Origin: Siphonodentalium dalli
Lineage: Eukaryota; Mollusca; Scaphopoda; Gadilida; Siphonodentaliidae
NCBI GenBank assembly: GCA_032622095.1
Contig: CP136067.1
Coordinates: forward strand, 195,824,052-195,888,051
Direction: 5' to 3'
Length of the DNA stretch: 64,000 bases
In this document: positions 1 through 11,887 of the stretch, piece after piece
Numbering within the stretch: position 1 is the stretch's first letter
Layout of the letters: the number at the start of each line of letters is the position of its first letter
Translations under genes and position numbers: made by a program
The notes under the pieces: model-generated
Told to the model about the DNA's origin: nothing
Databases searched by the model: none
What the model saw: the letters and a program-made list of their open reading frames with translations, nothing else

Positions 1-2812
1 AAACCATCATGTCATGTCCACCTGAAAACCATCATGTCGTATCCACCTCATAACTATCATGTCATGTCCACCTCAAAACCATCATGTCATGTCCACCTCA
101 AAACCATCATGTCATGTCCACCTCAAAACTATCATGTCATGTCCACCTGAAAACCATCATGTCATATCCACCTCAAAACCATCAGGTCGTATCCACCTCA
201 AAACCATCATGTCGTATCCACATGAAAACCATCATGTCATGTCCACCTGAAAACCATCATGTCGTATCCACCTCAAAACTATCATGTCATGTCCACCTGA
301 AAACCATCATGTCATATCCACCTCAAAACCATCATGTCATATCCACCTCAAAACCATCATGTCATGTCCACCTCAAAACCATCATGTCATGTCCACCTCA
401 AAACCATCATGTCGTATCCACCTCAAAACCATCATGGCATGTCCACTTCACAACCATCATGTCATATCCACCTGAAAACCATCATGTCATATCCACCTGA
501 AAACCATCATGTCATATCTACCTCAAAACCATCATGTCATGTCCACCTCAAAACTATCATGTCATGTCCACCTGAAAACCATCATGTCATATCCACCTCA
601 AAACCATCATGTCATTTCCACCTCAAAACCATCATGCCGTATCCACCTCAAAACCATCATGTCGTATCCACCTCAAAACCATCATGTCTTGTCCACCTCA
701 AAACCATCATGTCATGTCCACCTCAAAACCATCATGTCATCTCCACCTCAAAACCATCATGTCATGTCCACCTCAAAACCATCATGTCCACCTCAAAACC
801 ATCATGTCATGTCCACCTGAAAACCATCATGTCATGTCCACCTCAAAACCATCATGTCATGTCCACCTCAAAACCATCATGTCATGTCCACCTCAAAACC
901 ATCAGGTCGTATCCACCTCGAAAACCATCATGTCATTTCCACCTCAAAACCATCATGCCGTATCCACCTCAAAACCATCATGTCGTATCCACCTCAAAAC
1001 CATCATGTCTTGTCTACCTCAAAACCATCATGTCATCTCCACCTCAAAACCATCATGTCATGTCCACCTCAAAACCATCATGTCCACCTCAAAACCATCA
1101 TGTCATGTCCACCTGAAAACCATCATGTCATGTCCACCACAAAACCATCATGTCATGTCCACCTCAAAACCATCATGTCATGTCCACCTCAAAACCATCA
1201 TGTCATGTCCACCTGAAAACCATCATGTCATGTCCACATCAAAACCATCATGTCATGTCCACCTCAAAACCATCATGTCATATCCACCTCAAAACCATCA
1301 TGTCATATCCACCTCAAAACCATCATGTCATATCCATCTCAAAACCATCATGTCGTATCCACCTCAAAACCATCATGCCGTATCCACCTCAAAACCATCA
1401 TGTCATATCCACCTCAAAACCATCATGTCATATCCACCTCAAAACCATCATGTCATATCCACCTCAAAACCATCATGTCATGTCCACCTCAAAACCATCA
1501 TGTCATGTCCACCTGAAAACCATCATGTCATATCCACCGCAAAACCATCATGTCATATCCACCTCAAAACCATCATGTCATGTCCACCTCAAAACCATCA
1601 TGTCATGTCCACCTCAAAACCATCATGTCATATCCACCTCAAAACCATCATGTCGTATCCACTTCAAAACCATCATGTCATGTCTACCTCAAAACCATCA
1701 TGTCATGTCCACCTCAAAACCATCATGTCATATCTACCTCAAAACCATCATGTCATGTCCACCTGAAACCCATCATGTCATATCCACCTCAAAACTATCA
1801 TGTCATATCCACCTCAAAACCACCATGTCGTATCCACCTCAAAACCATCATGTCATGTCTACCTCAAAACCATCATGTCATCTCCACCTCAAAACCATCA
1901 TGTTATATCTACCTTAACCATCATGTCATGTCCACCTGAAAACCATCATGTCATTTCCACCTCAAAACCATCATGTCATATCCACATCAAAACCATCATG
2001 TCATGTCCACCTCAAAACCATCATGTCATGTCCACCTCAAAACCATCATGTCATGTCCACCTCAAAACCATCATGTCATGTCCACCTCAAAACCATCATG
2101 TCATGTCCACCTCAAAACCATCATGTCATCTCCACATCAAAACCATCATGTCATATCCACCTCAAAACCATCATGTCATGTCCACCTGAAAACCATCATG
2201 TCATGTCCACCTCAAAACCATCAAGTCGTATCCACCTCAAAACCATCATGTCGTGTCCACCTTAAAACCATCATGTCATGTCCATCTCAAAACCATCATG
2301 TCATGTCCACCTGAAAACCATCATGTCATATCCACCTCAAAACCATCATGTCATATCCACCTCAAAACCATCATGTCGTATCCACCTCAAAACCATCATG
2401 TCATGTCTACCTCAAAACCATCATGTCATCTCCACCTCAAAACCATCATGTCATGTCTACATCAAAACCGTCATGTCGTATCCACCTTAAAACCATCATG
2501 TCGTATCCACCTCAAAACCATCATGTCATATCCACCTCAAGACCATCATGTCATCTCCACCTCAAAACCATCATGTCGTGTCCACCTCAAAACCATCATG
2601 TCGTATCCACCTCAAAACCATCATGTCGTATGCAACTCAAAACCATCATGTCATGTCCACCTCAAAACCATTATGTCATGTCCACCTCAAAACTATCATG
2701 TCATGTCCACCTCAAAACCATCATGTCGTGTCCACCTCAAAACCATCATGTCATGTCCACCTCAAAACCATCATGTCATGTCCACCTCAAAACCATCATG
2801 TCATTTCCACAT
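1..2812. repeat. 25-bp minisatellite, about 112 copies
   Basis: A 25-bp unit (core ACCATCATGTCATGTCC followed by an ACCTCAAA spacer) is repeated head to tail from the window edge to about 2812. Units vary mainly at a few positions: CATGTCC, CATATCC or CGTATCC, and CTCAAAA or CTGAAAA. A few units are shortened, for example near 787 and 1079. The array has no plus-strand stop over long stretches in any frame because 25 is not a multiple of 3, so every frame reads the same 25-residue peptide period (MSCPPQNHHV and so on). That makes the open frames a by-product of composition rather than evidence of a gene. It runs without a break into the dispersed repeat that follows. Confidence 0.95.
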
Positions 2813-4243
2813 ATCATAGTATTTTATGAACATTGTTGTTTCCAAAATAATGAGTCTTGTATTCCAATGTGTAATTTACACAAAAAATATGTGTAATTTC
2901 CCGAGAAACAAACTATAACATTTGGATGTTATTGTATATTCATTTTTGGCTGTCATATATTATGAGTCAGGCTATCAACCACCCTTAGTTTTGACTAAAA
3001 CACAAACAATACAAAACTCCCCTCACTGATTGCCTGCGCAATAATTAACCTATTTGCCTTATTTAATTCTTTTAAATAATTATTGAGGTGCGATTTCATT
3101 CTCTGTTGTTATTCAGTTCCTGTCCACAGGTCCAGAAAATTTATAGATATTATACTTGGTAACATTACACACTTTGATTTTCAATGTAGCTACACTAACT
3201 ACGGGGAACGTATGAGATTAATTACATGCAGGCAGAAAGAATGCACATTAGCCACCAATGGATAGTTAATTTAAATAACTGGTAGATAATATTCATCCTT
3301 CAACTCAAGTTAGTTAAAATTTAACCACCTATTGGGAGTTATTTTCTACTACATGTAGTTTAGTTTTTAACTACCTAACTGATGGTAAAAATAAAGATAA
3401 CAAATTTTGGATTAATTTAACAATTTGAATATAGTGTGTGCTCGGATTTTGTTCAGCTTTGTTACATCCAAGTATTACCTTTTTACAATCTAAACATACA
3501 AACGTTGAATACACGACATATACATTCATTGAACTTATTATCGGAACAATTACAAAGGGAACCTTTTACCAACACCAATTTAGTATAGAACGGGGTAATA
3601 TATCACTTACGCGCAAGCCGTATCCGATGGGGCCGTGCAACCTCCTGCAGCCGTTAAGCATGTCGACGAATCTTGGCTGCATGCAGCTAAATGAAAAAAA
3701 AACGTTGGTAAGTGTTAATGTATTGAGAATATTTAGGCAAGATAACAACATTCCTAGCTTATGAATAGTGGTTCGAGGTCGAAAATAAATGTGATGAAAT
3801 TTGTTTCGAATCAACATAATTATTTATCAACGATACACATTTCCAAAAGTTCTCAGTGGAGTGATCCACATCACGGTCACCTGTGCAACGACGGTCACCC
3901 GTTTAGTAATGTTATAGAACCTCATTTAAAAGACTAATACCTGTTTTCTTTGAACAACACAGACATAACTGACGATTGGCTATAGCATTTGTCTATAGAG
4001 GCACACTAAAGTGGTTTATTCCTGAAAAAGAAATCGGAATCGAATGGAATTTTGTCTTGACGGAGTGTTTTGAATATAGAGTCTCCCTCTTGTAACGCTC
4101 CGAAAGGGCCGGAAGATTCTGGTTGCAAAATAGCCCGCAAAAACTGTCCAGATAGGTTGTATGTACATCTACATACCAGGACAAAATCGAAATAAAACAA
4201 TATTAACTGATTTAGAAGCATGCAATGTAGGTGTATTTGACTC
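2783..4243 (+). repeat. Dispersed repeat, copy A (paired with 43942-45412)
   Basis: This stretch aligns along its whole length with 43942-45412 in the same orientation. Shared landmarks include ACATTTGGATGTTATTG (about 2919, with a G change in copy B), the CCTATTGGGAGTTATTTTC tract (about 3327) and ATGAAATTTGTTTCGAATC (about 3793). The copies differ by point changes and small indels: copy B has about 20 extra bases near 44345, and the segment near 3620-3700 is poorly conserved. No coding potential is seen. In copy A the 25-bp minisatellite abuts the 5' side. In copy B only about one unit is present at that place. It is either a mobile element or a segmental duplication; no clear terminal repeats or target duplication were found. 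Confidence 0.85.
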
Positions 4244-4840
4244 ATGCTTGTTATTTTATACCACAGGAACTATGATGTTAAGAAGAGACACCATCGGCTG
4301 AATTCTGCTCTCTGATCTAGACCACCCTAATAATCACGGTGTTCCAAGTCAGGACTTGGTCTCGCGAAACCACCTGGTCCAAAGCTGGGATCGGCGGATT
4401 ATTGTACAATCAACGACAATCTTGTCAATGTTTCGTTTTGTCTTAATATAATTTTGATAGTTTTTGCTGTTATATTGTATATCCAGTCCAGCAATAATAA
4501 TATTTCAGCCTCAATTCATTTCAGAAACACGGAACTAAGGACACTCGCATCCAACGCGAATTACGTGTCGATTGCAAAACTACTATCATTCCCTATTTAC
4601 TCGTGTCGACCACACCCATTAATAACATATTGCGCGTAGAAATAATAGCACGAAAATCTTACTTAATCCACCCAACGGTTGTATGCTTCAAACAACACAA
4701 GGATATTATAAATAAAACTCCATTGTAAAGCCAACTAAACGCATGCACGCATGATTTACAATCAAATTACGAATCTGTATCGTTACTGGGAAACCAGCAA
4801 TCGGTACTATCGTCTCAGGTTCAAGTCTCGGTTTATACAA
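4244..4840. other. Gene-free stretch, nothing recognised
   Basis: Unique-looking AT-rich sequence. Only short open frames occur and none carries a recognisable motif. The last 40 bases (GGTACTATCG, GTCTCAGGTTC) resemble degenerate units of the G-rich array that starts next. Confidence 0.5.
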
Positions 4841-6903
4841 AATCTCAGACCAGTGGGGTACTATGTCTCAGACCAGGGGGGTATTAGGTCTCAGACCAGG
4901 GGGGGTACTAGGTATCAGACCAGGGGGGGTACTAGGTATCAGGCCAGGGGGGTACTAGCTTTAAGATCAGTGGGGTGCTAGGTCTCAGACCAGGGGGGTA
5001 CTAGGTCTCAGACCAGTGGGGTACTAGGTCTCAGACCAGTGGGGTACTAGGTCTCAGACCAGGGGGTACTAGCTCTCAGACCAGGGGGGGTACTAGGTAT
5101 CAGACCAGGGGGGTACTAGGTCTCAGACCAGTGGGGTACTAGGTCTCAGACCAGGGGGGTACTAGGTCTCAGACCAGGGGGGTACTAGGTCTCAGACCAG
5201 GGGGGGTACTAGGTCTCATACCAGGGGGTACTAGGTATCAGACCAGGAGGGTACTAGGTCTCAGACCAGTGGGGTACTAGGTCTCAGACCAGTGGGGGTA
5301 CTAGGTCTCAGACCAGCGGGGGGGGGGGTACTAGGTCTCAGACCAGGGAGGGTACTAGGTCTCAGACCAGGGGGGTACTAGGTCTCAGACCAGGGGGGGT
5401 ACTAGGTATCAGACCAGGGGGGTACTAGGTATCAGACCAGGGGGGTACTAGGTATCAGACCAGGAGGGTACTAGGTCTCAGACCAGTGGGGTACTAGGTC
5501 TCAGACCAGGGGGGGTACTAGGTCTCTGACCAGTGGGGGTACTAGTTCTCAGACCAGGGGGGGTACTAGGTCTCAGACCAGTGGGGTACTAGGTCTCAGA
5601 CCAGGGGGGTACTAGGTCTCAGACCAGGGGGTACTAGGTCTCATACCAGGGAGGGTACTAGGTCTCATACCAGGGGGGTACTAGGTCTCAGACCAGGGGG
5701 GTACTAGGTATCATACCAGGGGGGTACTAGGTATCAGACCAGGGGGTACTAGGTATCAGACCAGGAGGGTACTAGGTCTCAGACCAGTGGGGTACTAGGT
5801 CTCAGACCAGGGGGGTACTAGGTCTCAGACCAGGGGGGTACTAGGTCTCAGACCAGTGGGGGTACTAGGTCTCAGACCAGGGGGGGTACTAGGTCTCAGA
5901 CCAGTGGGGTACTAGGTCTCAGACCAGGGGGGGGTACTAGGTCTCAGACCAGGGAGGGTACTAGGTCTCAGACCAGGGGGGTACTAGGTCTCAGACCAGG
6001 GGGTACTAGGTCTCAGACCAGGGGGGTACTAGGTATCAGACCAGGGGGTACTAGGTATCAGACCAGGTGGGTACTAGGTATCAGATCAGGGGGGTACTAG
6101 GTCTCAGACCAGGAGGGTACTAGGTATCAGACCAGGAGGGTGCTTGGTATCAGACCAGTGGGGGTACTAGGTATCAGACCAGGGGGGGGTACTAAGTCTC
6201 AGACCAGTGGGGGTACTAGGTCTCAGACCAGGGGGTACTAGGTCTCAGACTAGGGGGGGTACTAGGTATCAGACCAGGGGGATACTAGGTCTCAGACCAG
6301 GGGGGTACTAGGTCTCAGACCAGGGGGGGTACTAGGTCTCAGACCAGGGGGGGTACTAGGTCTCAGACCAGGGGGGTACTAGGTCTCAGACCAGTGGGGT
6401 ACTAGGTCTCAGACCAGGGGGGGTACTAGGTATCAGACCAGGGGGTACTAGGTATCAGACCAGGGGGTACTAGGTATCAGATCAGGAGGGCACTAGGTCT
6501 CAGACCAGGGGGGCACTAGGTATCAGACCAGGGGGGCACTAGGTATCAGACCAGGGGGGCACTAGGTATCAGACCAGGGGGGTACTAGGTATCAGACCAG
6601 GGGGTACTAGGTATCAGACCAGGGGGTACTAGGTATCAGACCAGGAGGGCACTAGGTCTCAGACCAGGGGGGCACTAGGTATCAGACCAGGGGGCACTAG
6701 GTATCAGACCAGGGGGGCACTAGGTATCAGACCAGAGGGGCACTAGGTCTCAGACCAGGGGGGTACTAGGTCTCATACCAGGGGGGTACCAGGTCTCAGA
6801 CCAGGGGGGGTACCAGGTCTCAGACCAGGGGGGGGTACCAGGTCTCAGACCAGGGGGGGGGTATCAGGTATCAGACCAGGGGGGGGGGGGTACCAGGTCT
6901 CAG
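4841..6903. repeat. G-rich 22-23-bp minisatellite (TCTCAGACCAGGGGGGTAC), about 90 copies
   Basis: The unit GGTCTCAGACCAG(G)nTACTA is repeated about 90 times. The G run varies from about 3 to 12, so period length changes from unit to unit. Variant blocks are clustered: TATCAGACC alternates with TCTCAGACC throughout, GGCACTAGG units sit at about 6485-6740, and GGTACCAGG units at about 6783-6900. This clustering shows that local runs of units were duplicated together. Each unit holds one G run, so four-run G-quadruplexes would need loops of about 17 bases. Confidence 0.95.
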
Positions 6904-7845
6904 TTGTAGACTATTACCTATAACACACATACTCATCAGTTTGAACTTGATTTTATGAGTAAAACCAAGTTTTACTCCACCGCTGGGACGACATGGATTT
7001 GGTCGATTGCGTTACACGTGAGCCACAATTGTTCAATTGCAAGGATAGGAGGCGTGTTACCGCTACCTAATCTCCTAATCAGACGAATAACCCGTGCGCT
7101 TTGACAAATCACGACAAATGCACGTTTGTTGTATAGCGGTTAGATATTAATTATGTATGTTACAATATATATGGAAAACACACGATGTTTCATCAAAACC
7201 GTCAAGGTGCCATATATATTTACCCACATGAACAATGGTGCAAATATTTATATATCTTCAACAGATATCCGGCTTTCATTGGCAGGTCAATTCCATTGCC
7301 ATCGGATTTTGTCGATTTCCCTTCTGAAATGCATCGTTTTGCTTAGAAAAGTCAGCCAATATATTATTGCGTGGGGGTCAACCAGTTTTCCGAGAACGTG
7401 TGAGGGGTGGGTGAGTGATCAATATGACCCAAATGCAAGTTTTCATCATCCACATTGTTCAACTATTTTGTCCTTAACACATATTATATTATAGTATAGA
7501 TAATGTAGTTTTAACATAAACGCATTGCTGTGTACATTCAGTATGCATTGTTCTTGTTGCAAAATACTGAATGCCCAGGTATATGCCAGTCTAGGACTCT
7601 AGGCCACTCGGAACATAAAATGCATGGATATTTAGCCAGATGTTAAGCAATCAATAGCATGCCAAACGGGCTAATCACGTGCATCAACGTGTAATAGGTA
7701 GTCGATAGGAAACAATAAGTGGGAAAACATTAGTATTGAGCAAGAACAAAAGACTAAGATTATATCAGTATATATGTTACGCATCTGTCTTGTTGCAGAC
7801 TCTAATCAATATACACGAATATGGAGACATCGGCCAATCACATAA
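6904..7845. other. Gene-free stretch, nothing recognised
   Basis: No repeat structure or protein similarity is evident. A 113-codon plus-strand frame at 7153-7494 has no recognisable motif and no supporting splice or composition signal, so I do not call it a gene. Confidence 0.45.
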
Positions 7846-8233
7846 TAGAGACCTTTCGCAAAAATCACAATTACGATTACGGATAGGATGTATTGTCTTA
7901 TAGTAAGGTTGACACCAACACAATTTACATACGGTGGCTAATCGGTGAGACGGCATATGCCCCACTATATTCAGTTACACATATATTTGATGGGAAAAGT
8001 AATGTGTGTCTATTTCAAGTCCCATATGTTCTTATCCGTGTGTAATACACCACGCGGATAATGCTAGAGCGTCCCCAAGCAGGACCTTTGGCACATTCTT
8101 CACACATCTGCACATAATTAAACTGCGTTGGGTATATGGCGTCTCACATAAGAACCACCGTGAATTTTGGCCGTATATTGGCAGGATATTTTCATATCCG
8201 TAATCGTATTTGTGATTTTGCGAAAGGTCTCTA
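7846..8233. mobile_element. Short inverted-repeat element (MITE-like), 388 bp
   Basis: The ends are inverted repeats of about 40 bp: TAGAGACCTTTCGCAAAA at 7846 and its complement TTTTGCGAAAGGTCTCTA ending at 8233. Inside these, ATTACGATTACGGATA at about 7870 pairs with TATCCGTAATCGTAT at about 8195. There is no transposase inside. The flanks give no convincing target-site duplication, so the superfamily is undetermined. Confidence 0.75.
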
Positions 8234-8949
8234 TTTATTCATAAGTTACAGATAATAACAAGCGCTCACAAAATAGGCAGTGAAGCTAGTGGTATATCCA
8301 CTGAGTTTCTCGTTCGTGCGGCATATGATATGTAGGTATATGTGGAACCCAGTGGTCCAATGGGCTGCGTGTCGGACTTGTCTTCATTGTCAATACATCT
8401 AGATGAGCTTGCAGCCTGCGGTTTGTCTAATGTGAGTTTCACACAGCATTGGCTTGACCGAATTGATCTACGCGATATGGTCTGATCGTAAGATGTTCAA
8501 ATTTCCCGCCAAGTTGTGTCCTTTGCACAAGGTCGCTCTTATGTGTCAGCTTTGCAATACCCATGCGTTAAAATGGCTCCTGATTATGAGCAGCGAATGA
8601 TCTTATCAGTATGCTAGCCATGCATATTGTCCACTGTCCCCGGTAGCAGTAGATTGTTGCTCATCAGGGTAATACTTATCTCACACATTGGAACAGGTAC
8701 CCGTGTAAAGCATGTAATTAAATGGATTAGTATTAAATGGATTAGTATTAAATTATTATGTCGGTTTTCTTACTATATTACCCATTTAATATATTTAGCG
8801 GAACCAGACCTTAGTCCTAAGATATATTTCCTTTAAACCACACCTGTGGTTGAAAGGGTTTTCCGGCGTATATGAGCACTCCGACGTAGGGCTATCTTCT
8901 GTGCTTCATGTGGTGATATTGTTCGGGGTGCTATCTATGTGTTTTTGAA
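8234..8949. other. Gene-free stretch; may include the 3' end of the decayed LINE
   Basis: No open reading frame of note. The minus strand here lies directly downstream of the LINE endonuclease fragment at 8950-9500, so part of it may be the eroded end and 3' UTR of that element. The direct repeat TTAAATGGATTAGTA occurs near 8718-8750. Confidence 0.4.
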
Positions 8950-9500
8950 TGTGTTTCTGATCTCTCGAGCTCCTTTTTTGCCAGATGTGTATCTGTTGGT
9001 ACTGCAATGTCTTTTATGTAACACACTTTGTTGCTCATGTTTTTTTATAGCAATATCTGGCTTGTCGGTTCTGAGAGTCATGTCTGTGTGTATGGGCAAA
9101 TCCCATAGAATGCCCTACATATTTCCCAGTGAACATACTTTGACACTTTATTGTGTCTTATTGGTATTATGTTGTAGCTAGGACCAGCTAGAATGTGATC
9201 AACTGTTTCGTCGTATGACCCACAAACGTTCCCACCTATTCTGTGTTTGTACAACCTTGTCGGCAGACTTTGATCTTGGGCTGCTAATATCAAGCCTTTA
9301 GTTTTGCCTTTCAACGATGCTATTCAGCCAGGAATAGGTCATGGTTTTGTCAATGTCAGTGTTGTTAACACTGAGTTTGTGTTTTCCGTGTATTGGTTTA
9401 TTCTCCCATGTTTGTTCTCTTATTTTCAATAGCGCTTCTTTTGCTTTATGTGTGTATCCCTTCACATTCGCAGTTGACTGTTTAACTTTCTTGTGGTGTT
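8950..9500 (-). pseudogene. R2-type non-LTR retrotransposon fragment (C-terminal endonuclease region)
   Basis: Reading the minus strand from about 9500 downwards and changing frame at least twice gives pieces in the order of the C-terminal part of LINEs with a restriction-like endonuclease. First comes a lysine-rich stretch (KAKEALLKIREQTWENKPIH, then TYSWLN) in one frame. Then comes LKGKTKGLILAAQDQSLPTR, followed by GSYDETVDHILAG and RHNKVSKYVHWEIC (9314-9087). Then KPDIAIKK (about 9045), and after another shift KDIAVPTDTHLAKKEL (about 9005-8960). The AAQDQ.L.TR, ETVDHIL.G, RHN...IH..IC, KPDI and DIAVP.D series matches the family from memory. The usual Cys pair before ETVDHIL is partly lost. 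It is a dead fragment: the reverse transcriptase core is absent, and at least two frameshifts are present. Confidence 0.6.
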
Positions 9501-9657
9501 ACTTCTATGTCTAGCCCACACCTTTCGGTTTGACATTTTCTGCACCGAATACAGCTTCTCGTTTGATTCACCGATACATGTACTGTCTTGTTGATTGTGT
9601 TGAATCAATACAATAAGATCCAGACTATTGTGTGGTTTCGCTCTCTGGGTTCGTGCC

Positions 9658-10830
9658 ATTCAACACAATTGAAAGCACAATATTGATTTGGACATGTCTG
9701 TTAAAGTTCGTTTAGAAATAAGTGTGTAAATTGATTTCTTTCTATGAATGTCAGTTTTAAAACTCAAATCGATTACGTGACCTGCTTGAAATATACACTA
9801 ACCATTGCCGGAGGGAAATATATGTAGTGTCTTACTGATGTTATTTTAAGACTAATCGACCGGTGGATCTTCGCCAAGACAACGACATTATGACGTGTTA
9901 TGGAAATGTTGACAATATAATTGGGAGGTTTCGCAAAAAAAAAACAAACAAACAAACAAACAAACAAAAAACACACGGACGATGTGAACAGAAAGTTATA
10001 TGAAGATTCTCGTTCCCTTGACTTGGTATATCGTTCCCACGACTTGGTATATCGTTTCCACGACTTGATGTCCCTTTACCACGACTTGGTATATCGTTCC
10101 CACGACTTGGTATATCGTTTCTCTTTACCACGACTCGGTATATCGTTTCCACGAATTGGTATATCGTTTCCACGACATGATGTCCCTTTACCACAACTTG
10201 GTATATCGTTCCCACGACTTGGTATATCGTTCACACGACTTGGTATATCGTTTCCCTTTACCACGACTCGGTATATCGTTTCCACGACTTGGTATATCGT
10301 TTCCACGACTTGATGTCCCTTTACCACGACTTGGTATATCATTTCCACCACTTGGTATATCGTTTCCACGACTTGATGTCCCTTTACCACGACTTGGTAT
10401 ATCGTTTCCACGACTTGATGTCCCTTTACCACGACTTGATATATCGTTTCCACGAATTGGTATATCGTTTCACGCAATGACTTGGCGTCTTCTTCCCATG
10501 ACTTGGTATCTCGTTCGCACGACTTGGTATCGGATTCCCGCGACTTGGCGTCTCGTTCGACCGACTTGGTATATCGTTCCCACGACTTGATATATCGTTC
10601 CCACGACTTGGTATATCGTTTCCAGGACTTGGTATCTCTTTACCACGACTTGGTATATCGTTCCCACGACTTGGTGTCTCGTTCGAACGAATTGGCATAT
10701 CGGTCCCACGAATTGGCATATCGTTCTCATGACTTGGTATTTTATTCCCACGACTTGGTATTTCGTGGAAGCGAGCTTATAAATAAAAAAATCGGATGTC
10801 ACCTCCGGGACTCCATATAGTATGACGTTG
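9658..10830. repeat. Dispersed element, copy A (paired with 11888-12715)
   Basis: The left 350 bp (from TCAACACAATTGAAAGCAC) aligns with 11888-12235 at moderate identity. It includes GTGTGTAAATTGATTT, the GGAGG...ATATGTAGTGTCTT block, GGTGGATCTTCGCCAA and AGGTTTCGCAAAA, then an A-rich run of AAAC repeats. After the run comes a 21-bp array, then a shared right end (CACCTCCGG.ACTCCATATA). The two copies differ in array length and sequence, so the array expanded separately in each. No terminal inverted repeat was identified. Confidence 0.8.
10012..10771. repeat. 21-bp minisatellite (CACGACTTGGTATATCGTT), about 36 copies
   Basis: Head-to-tail 21-bp units, mainly CACGACTTGGTATATCGTT plus two pyrimidines. 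An alternating variant, CACGACTTGATGTCCCTTTA, recurs in pairs with the main unit over about 10050-10440, giving a two- to four-unit higher-order pattern. The right third is more diverged (TCTCGTTCGCACGAC and similar). Because 21 is divisible by 3, both strands show long open frames with seven-residue periods. These are artefacts. Confidence 0.93.
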
Positions 10831-11534
10831 TTTGGCCCGCTAATTAAAGGCACGGATGGTCTTCGCGATTGGTGTTGCTGTTAAAATAGTCACATCCGCC
10901 ATAAACAGAGCGAATATTAAAATATAGACATACTTTTATTATTATACCGATCATAAATTTCGCGTAAATATTATGTTGTTGTCAAGTTCGTACCTTGTGT
11001 TATGTAAACCAAAGCCAAATCACGTTGTTGGAAAGTACGTAAAGAGTATGCGATAAGCAAAACACTCAACACCGGGGAGACCCCACTAAATACACTTTGG
11101 TTAAAACCGACACCAAGTTGTTTAAAACATACCGATACAGCGATCGCTAATCCTCGCCACTCAATATTTGGTGTTGAATATGTGTCGTCATTTTGAATGA
11201 ATCATGGCCGTCTGACAACGAAAGCTTTCTAAGAAAATTAGTGTCGGACGGGCGGGAATAAATCATTGCCATATCTCCTTACTTCTTTTGTTGTAATTGT
11301 TAATTGTGTATGTCACTTTAATTGTGAGACATGTTCTTGTTCATCCATGGACATGTGTAAGAAGGAACGCGTTTCGGGATCACAATAATTCTGATATTAT
11401 GAGCGCTTTGACATCTAGTTTTGGTGTCATTAAACATTTTAATCGTACGTTGTTGCATTTGACGTTTGTTTTGTTTCTGTTTCTGTTTTTTTATTTGGGA
11501 TAAAAACATAAACATCATACACACATTAGTTTAC
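10831..11534. other. Gene-free stretch, nothing recognised
   Basis: AT-rich sequence without tandem structure. The open frames at about 11297-11524 on both strands overlap each other and contain no motif. Confidence 0.45.
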
Positions 11535-11700
11535 AAAAATAAAAGACGACAATTGGGTTTTACATAGAGCTGTTTATAAATATAGTGGGTTAGACTGAGA
11601 TTTTGAGAATACCTGGCTATCAGATCTCCATGAATATACATCTGTTTTATATAAATGCCCAAGTGCTCCTATGTTGATGATGCTACACTGGCTAAACGTT
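11535..11700 (+). repeat. Dispersed repeat unit, first of three local copies
   Basis: The block AAAATAAAAGACGAC, GGGTTTTACATAGAG, TAGTGGGTTAGACT and GATACCTGGTTATCA-like sequence occurs here, again at about 13755-13925, and in part at about 14050-14165 (ATCTAGTGGGTTAGGC, CACCTAGTTATCATATC). All three are in the same orientation and diverged. No coding content. Confidence 0.75.
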
Positions 11701-11887
11701 GTATACGTGTTGCTATATTCATCAGCCACATATGCCCGACGCATGCAGCGCGAGATTCTAAGTTGTGTATGTTAAGACTTGTATCAGTTTGCCATAGTTA
11801 CTGGAGACTAATATAGTTAACACATCATTAGCTTAAATCTATTCACAGTGGAGTTTGTAACGATCTGTTTTGAAGTATCATACGTGT

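Noticed and set aside
1-2896. Long overlapping open frames coding for Met-Ser-Cys-Pro-Pro-Gln-Asn-His-His repeats
   Set aside because: All three plus frames are open because of the 25-bp period and unit composition. There is no start context, splice signal or non-repeat domain.
7846-8233. Target-site duplication for the TAGAGACC element
   Set aside because: Flanks CACATAA and TTTATTC do not match; no duplication claimed.
9898-10853. Frames on both strands with TIYQVV or SHDLVYR repeats
   Set aside because: Products of the 21-bp minisatellite, open on both strands at once.
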